Assembly (NCBI GenBank): GCA_951812925.1
Contig: OX638371.1
Span: forward strand, 744,001-808,000
DNA: 64,000 bases
Origin: Calliopum simillimum
Taxonomy: Eukaryota > Arthropoda > Insecta > Diptera > Lauxaniidae
Direction of reading: 5' to 3'
In this document: positions 57,961-64,000 of the stretch, piece by piece
Numbering within the stretch: the first letter of the stretch is position 1
Layout: the number at the start of each line of letters is the position of its first letter
Made by a program: the position numbers and the translations under genes
The notes under the pieces: model-generated
Seen by the model: only the letters and a program-made list of their open reading frames with translations
What the model was told of the DNA's origin: nothing
Databases searched by the model: none

Positions 57961-60900
57961 AGATAAATATCAAACAGGAATATCTGACTTATGCTGTTCT
58001 AAAGATTGGCGTATTCACTCCAACACCCAATTCTTAATACATATTAGTAAGTTTTACTTCTTACACGTGTACTAAGTTGCAAACGCTTAGGTTTATTTTA
58101 ATAACCAAAAAATATTATTAATTTGATAAAAAATGAAACAAATTAGAAAAACAATTTTTTGATATTATACATACGTATATTGGAATACATTACAACAAAA
58201 AACATATACATACATTTTCGTTAAAAATTTATTTCTAACATATTACAATCTTGTATTTTAATTAGGTTTCAACACTTTAAAATATTCATGATGAACAGGA
58301 GGTATGTAATTAAAATATCTTGCATCGTTCGCGAGACATGACCCAACAAACTTATATATTAAGAGTGGTGCAACGATACTAAAACCTATTCCAATCGTAA
58401 TTCTATGGGAAGATACATCACTGCACTACAATTTATTTAAATCTCTACATCCTTTTATAAAAAAATGTGGTCATACTCAAATTCATATACAAATAAAAAC
58501 GTATGTATTTTGTAAAACTAAAATTTAAAATAAACCACCACATCTCGGTGTTACTTTATCTTTACGTATTTTCTAAAGCTCATCCATCTGTGTCAGCATT
58601 TTTTTTAGAGGATTATGACTTTTTTTTAAACGCATGTCATTATTTGCCATGGTACTTTTTTCATATGTATTTCAGCTATCAGCGTCAAGTAGTTTCGGAG
58701 ATATGAGGAATTAGTTTTTTGGGGGCGTGTTACCGCTCACTTTTTTAGCCTTTGATGAAGCAGCATCAAATGACGTGACATTGATATTTCTATGTCTTAC
58801 CATTGAGTAGAAATATTAGTTTTTCCGTTCCAACCTCAAACGGTCCAAGGTACACCATGCAAGTGAACCTTGGACTATCAAAAATAAAAGAAAATACATT
58901 GTATATAGATAACAAATTATGAAAGAACCATATATTATGTAACCAAAAGTAAAATTTTTGTCAATAAAAAAAAAAAAAAAATAAATCATAAACAAAAATT
59001 ATAACTCAAAAAAGTCCATTTAGAAAAAAACAATTAATTAAGCAAAAATGGTTGCAAATAAATACATTAATCACGTAAATAACAATAATAATATTGTATT
59101 GAAAGGCGATTATGGCTTCTTGGTTGCCTGTCAAAAAAGGCTCGCTGGTCAATAAGCATAGATCCAAGGTACACACAGACAGCATGGTTTAAAAACTGTA
59201 ACACCCATAACATATATTTATGAAAATACATCTAAAACACACTAAAAGCTTAAAACAATAACTAAACTTCCTTCCTGATGTTGTAAAATTGAAATATCTC
59301 AACTAAGTTTCTCACAAAACTTTTCGTAGTTTACTATAAAAACTAATTTTTACGAACCAAAAACACTTTCTCCGTCACTTTCCATACACGCATACAGCTA
59401 GACGGTCTGAAGTCTACTAATATCAGTCAGCGGTGTGAGTGGAAAATTCCATTGAAGAACATTATCGTACACGTGCAACTGTTGAGTGGCAACTGGCACT
59501 TGGACCGAGGTACACTCGGACCAAGGTACACACATCTCCCCTATATAAACAAGATCACACATTTTTAAATTATGGAGGTCAAAATTTTTTTATTTCTGCA
59601 CATTTAAAAAAAAAGATTATAAAAATCGGAGCAGTTTTGCCTGACTTCGAAATAAAATGCTAACGTTACTCTACTATAATATGACCTTGCACTTTCAAAA
59701 TTAACAAATTTATAAAAACGTTAATAGCAAAAACTTCCATATCATATAGACCGGGTATCTGAACTTTTCTGACCAAATTTTTTTACAGATAAAAAGATCA
59801 TATTTAGTATTATCTACAAGAGTATTATCTCAATTTTTTTAAAAATGGACTTCCCCCATTGTCATTTTGAACGGCTCAAATAAGATCATTATAATTTCTT
59901 TAAAATGAATTGCTAACTTTTCCTTAATTTCTGTGGGTATGGTGACATAGATAGTCGGCTTTAGGGATTCTTTCAGAAATATACCGAATGAATCATGGTT
60001 GGGAGGGTAGAGACTGTGCATCTCAATAACACCAAAAGATGCATATGTTGTGCTGAAACGATTATCATCCTTTAGGTCTCTTTTCTTTAACATAGTTTTG
60101 TTTATCTGTCTAAACAGTAAATAATTTCATTTTTAGTGCTTTTAATTCATTTGATTTTAATCTTTAGTGTCTGTTTAAATAAAGGCAAATCAGGGATTCT
60201 TATAAATTTTATTTTTTATCGTAATCGCTAAGTACGGATGGGTAAGGCGGAAAAGAACCTCCACACATGCTGATTTTGCTAGCCGTAGCCAGAAGAGTCC
60301 CGCCCACGTCCTTCACCCCCATGCAGACACTTTCGTATAAAGCGACGGTTACACATAAACATGTAATAAAAATTTCCTACGATAAAGACTTGCCAAGGGC
60401 CTGAGGATTTGATGGGCTGAAACACAATTTCACACATAAAACTTAGCGTATCGACTTAAATATCCATTTTCCGAGACAAATTAATGCGATTCCAAGATAA
60501 CTTTAATTCGTTTATTTACGTTAATAAAACAGCAACGCGACAGATAAAAACACACTAAAAATTTTAAAATATTTGTTGTGCCAGGAGGCTGGGGTAAAAG
60601 TCTAGTGAGTCTAGTGAGTTCAATAACATATTTTTTAATAAAATTGAATACTAACTTCAAAATTTGATAGTGTAATTGTAAAATGTACATATGCACACCT
60701 GAAATTCAGTTAAATTTACCAAAAAACTTTAGTTTCGAAAAAAGACATGCCAGGAGACTGAGGATTTGCCACTTAAAGTAAAATTTTTGTTTAAAATTTC
60801 TTTGGGATCGAGCTAATTTTTAGTGTCATACTAGAAACAATTTAGTCGTTTAGTTTTGATTTCAAATCAATGGAATATTGGCACAAAAAATATGTAAAAT

Positions 60901-63234
60901 TAGGTAAGCCTCAGAATATTCCCTCGTAAATAGAAGCATCCACACACAGAAATGTACATAGTCTTTTCTTTTTTATTTGACTTAATCTCATCTATGAATT
61001 CAAAACTCAATAAGCGCTCGTTTATTTCAAGTTCTTCAGGAAGTTCACTTCCGACTCCATTGCATTTCACTATTCTTTGCGTCACAGAATCTCCCTGAAG
61101 CACCCCCAACGTGTGCCATCCATACATAGTTGCTTCTTTCATTGAACTTTAAACTCTCACTGTGCATTATTAAAAGTTTAATTTTGTTGAACATGCGTTT
61201 GTATCGAATTTATGTCACTTCCTGCCCAACTTTTTAGAGTGAACTTTTCAAGTGGCTTCTTTGGAGCGCAAAAATTTAATTTCAATAAAAGTTGGCGCGC
61301 CAAGTGGCAAGCGGCAGGCGGCAACACAAAGCAAATATATCTCATTCCTTGCTCCTTGCTGTACATCGTACTGTTTCATGCGCTGGCAAACTTTCACAGC
61401 TGCTGCAGCTGGGATAAACTGCAAAGTTTTCAATTGTTGCTATCTCTTTCGCACGTGAGTCCTTTGATGGGTGTAAATTTCGCCCCACAGTCGCAGTGTG
61501 TCGCGTTCGCTTACTTTTGACCTCAAACAAATAAACAGCGCTTTGTACGTCATCTTTTGGGACTAAACGTAGATTATCTTTAGCGAGAAAGAAAAACAAC
61601 AACAACAAAAATGGAGACGCCGACTTGACACTCTTAATTAAATCTGTCATAAACAAAAATGTAAAATTTTTTCGGTTTTCTTTACTCTTAAGAAAACAAA
61701 CATTTTTAATGTTGCGGCACAAAGTTTTAATGCAACTTTAATGAATTAATTTCGACGTGGCGGTTGTTGACTCTGTTTAATTTTTAATTATTCGCGCAAA
61801 ATTTTCAGTAGTTTGTTTTTCCTGGCTCTAAAGAAACGTCTAAAAAAGGGAAGGGGAAGACATAAGTACATACATACTTATCTCTTGAGGTTAAAAGTTT
61901 AGCCAATAAAACATGAATGACTATGTTGAGTGTTGTGCTCTCTACTTTTCCACGAATTGACGTACATAATGTTGTCACAATGAAGCTGTCAAAATCGCAG
62001 AAATATCAGTGTGGTAAGTTTTGAATGCAAGGTCAGCCTTAAAGTTGATACATTTTGACACTTTATTTGTTTTTTTATTTAATTGATTAGCCAGTTTTAT
62101 GGAAATGCAAAATGTTCTGTAACCAGTTTAAAAATAGAAAAAAATTTTCAAACATTTACAAAACGTTACAAGTCAAAAAAAAAAAAAAAAAAACTTAAAA
62201 AGCGAGAACTCTCTCTCTGTTGGAGTCTAGTTCTGTTTCCTACTGGGTTACCCACGCAAACACACAAAAAAAAGTATTCACCATGAAAGGGTCATCAGTT
62301 GTGTGTTAAAAATGAGTTCAACAGGTTGAAATGATGTGATGTTGTCAAGTGTTATTTTTCATTTGTTGTTTTTGTTGCTATTGTTTTATGTACATAAATA
62401 GGTATGTGCTCACATTTGTTTGTGCAAGCTCCGTGATAAATTCCAAGAATAATAATTTATTTTCTCCCATTAGATATAGTACCTTTTACCATACACAGCA
62501 GCGAACTCATACAAGCGCACACCACATCCGCAACCCTTTTTGATGTGACACATTAAATATTTACGAAAAACTCAAATATCTGCGTGCAGAGTTCATTTAA
62601 TATTCAAACAAAGCGGCCTTCGAGCACCCCCTAGAGCGGCCTGCTTAAGTTGCACACACACGTACACATACCCATGCAAAACGCACCGCACACCTACTAC
62701 TCATGTGTATTTGTACACAGGGACATCAACTCACACAATTGCCCAGCAACGAGATGACATAGCAGAATATTTTTTAATATTAATCATGAGTACCGCGCAT
62801 CCTTCCGCAGCTTGTTGAAGTTATGCGCACAAAAAAAAAGAAAGGATGCACACACACTTACGAGCTCACGCACACACTGTAAACACTGTGTATGTGTAAA
62901 TGTTAAGGGAAAAAGTGTCATATACTGGATACTGGTTTTTTTGTATTAAATTGGAAATTTCCCAAAATATTATTTCGGAAATTTCAAGAGTTTTCACAAA
63001 GAGTTTTTTTGTAATGCACGCTCAAGCTCGGAAAAGTGTTCGAAAATTAGAATAACAGGATCGTTATTGTTCAATAATGCAAAAAAATGATCTACCAAAT
63101 ACTTAAAATAAATGGTTAGCCAGGATATTTCTTGGAAGCAAAATTTTTTCATACTATTCGATAATTTTCAAAGTTTATACTAAGTAAGTTGCTGCAGTAT
63201 ATAGCGTAGAAATATAGATTCACATTGCTTAAAA
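57961..63234. other. AT-rich non-coding stretch
   Basis: No gene is supported. The phrase CCAAGGTACAC or a one-base variant occurs at 58845, 59164, 59505 and 59521. CA/TG runs lie near 62650-62700 and 62840-62880. The bases 61250-61560 are less AT-rich but show no recognisable protein. Confidence 0.45.
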
Positions 63235-63239
63235 AGTTA

Positions 63240-64000
63240 GAAAACTTTTAAAACGATATCTGCATGGTTTTTGTTTTCGTTCCGAAAAAATCCCTTGGAG
63301 CATTTTTGATTCTCCTAAAGGGCCATTGTGACAAAAAAAAACTTGTTTTTTACACATAACTTCTTTTTTCATCAAAGAAGGATATCCGACTTTGCGTCAA
63401 AAATAAAAACTGTATTCTTATGTACAAAACTTTTGAAGTTAAAAAATTGCACATTTTCATTGCAGTAAAGACAATATTCGTTTCCAAAAATTACTTTTTT
63501 GTGTTTTTCAATTAAACGGTTGAAACAATGCTTTTTTTGCTCAAAAGCAAGGCTTCTTACGAAAAAGTGTATAGGGATAAAAATGCATAAAATCGTCCAA
63601 AGGATACGTGTGAATTTTTCAGAATTTTGAGACATTTTATAGTTTTTTAAAAACTGGTCATAGCTAGATAAAAAAAGGAAAGAAAAAAACTTAAAAAATT
63701 CTGAAAAATTTACACGTATTTTTGGACGATTCTAAGCATTTTTTGCCGTATACACTTTCTTCATAAGACGCATTGCTTGTGAGTAAAATATCGTTTTCTG
63801 ACCGCGTAATTGAAAAATATAAAAAACCCATTTTTGGAACCGAATATTACCTATACTAACAAAAAAAAAAGTTTTTTGCTCCAAAATTTTTGCAAAAGCA
63901 TAATCTTTTTATTGCAAGCAAATTTGAGTTTCCATTCTGTGAAAAAAAAAAATGTTATGTGCATTAAGAATTTAATTTTTCCAAAATAGGCCTTCAGGAG
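63240..64000. mobile_element. Foldback element cut by window edge
   Basis: The left arm (from about 63240: GATATCTGCATGG, CCTTGGAGCATTTTTGATTCT) pairs with sequence reaching the last base of the window (TTTTCCAAAATAGGCCTTCA at 63975-63995). Another 100 bp or so of right arm is therefore expected beyond 64000. The centre near 63660 is palindromic: TACGTGTGAATTTTTCAGAA and AAAAAATTCTGAAAAATTTA. It shares ends and core with 48540-48960 and the core with the 36.1 kb foldback. The minus-strand frame at 63372-63635 is a shadow. Confidence 0.7.

Overview
The window is AT-rich animal nuclear DNA, most likely from a higher dipteran fly and probably a tephritid-type fruit fly. The evidence is the transposon complement: a mauritiana-type mariner, a DD37E Tc1/mariner element, several Tc1-like elements, a Transib with its typical CGACG target duplication, and the dispersed dipteran repeat that opens TATACCCTACAC and carries the phrases ATATATTCTTGATCAGCGTCA and GTCCGTCTGTCTG. 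There are also many CA and TA microsatellites. The species assignment is an inference. No host protein-coding gene, tRNA, rRNA or CRISPR array could be supported, so the window reads as intergenic or large-intron DNA. The recognisable coding sequence is transposase or transposon-borne, and nearly all of it is broken.

Layout. 1-5.2 kb: featureless AT-rich DNA. 5.2-8.1 kb: a non-autonomous Transib (5223-6091), then a long-armed foldback (6255-8072) enclosing a frameshifted coiled-coil ORF. 9.6-11.7 kb: an almost perfect 2.08-kb palindromic transposon, followed by a degenerate minisatellite and two MITEs (12.4-13.0 kb). 17.0-17.4 kb: a Harbinger-like MITE with TAA target duplications. 19.2 kb: a solo fragment of the 6-8 kb foldback. 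23.2-24.1 kb: an internally deleted mariner. 25.0-26.3 kb: a nearly full-length DD37E transposon with two nonsense codons and a lost ATG. 27.8-28.4 kb: a modular dispersed repeat. 31.3-32.8 kb: a foldback, then a three-unit minisatellite. 33.3 kb: a short perfect-looking hairpin. 34.4-35.0 kb: a TATACCCTACAC-type repeat. 36.1-37.4 kb: a CACTG-ended foldback with TTA duplications. 39.4-39.9 kb: a small palindrome. 40.2-41.0 kb: a possible pogo/Tigger half-element. 41.2-43.5 kb: a head-to-head inverted dimer of a Tc1-like 5-prime half, split by a nested TATACCCTACAC repeat. 44.2-45.8 kb: a hAT-like foldback with tandem modules and an 8-bp target duplication. 46.0-46.6 kb: a Tc1 deletion derivative. 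48.5-49.0 and 63.2-64.0 kb: two members of one foldback family, the latter cut by the window edge. 53.1-54.35 kb: a TIR-bounded element carrying the C-terminal, cysteine-rich (CXC) part of an arthropod protein family of unknown function. 57.6-58.0 kb: a degenerate tandem repeat.

The main theme is the density of long inverted repeats: at least eight foldback or palindromic elements in 64 kb. Several share a common core (31.4, 36.8, 48.7 and 63.6 kb). Three otherwise different elements share the terminal octamer CACNGTGG. The strongest leads are the CXC-protein element, whose TIRs each hold a perfect nuclear-receptor-type DR1 motif, the Transib with an exact V(D)J heptamer, the Tc1 5-prime/5-prime inverted dimer, and the hAT-like foldback built of tandem modules. 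All boundaries come from reading the sequence by eye. Family names rest on remembered motifs and not on database searches.
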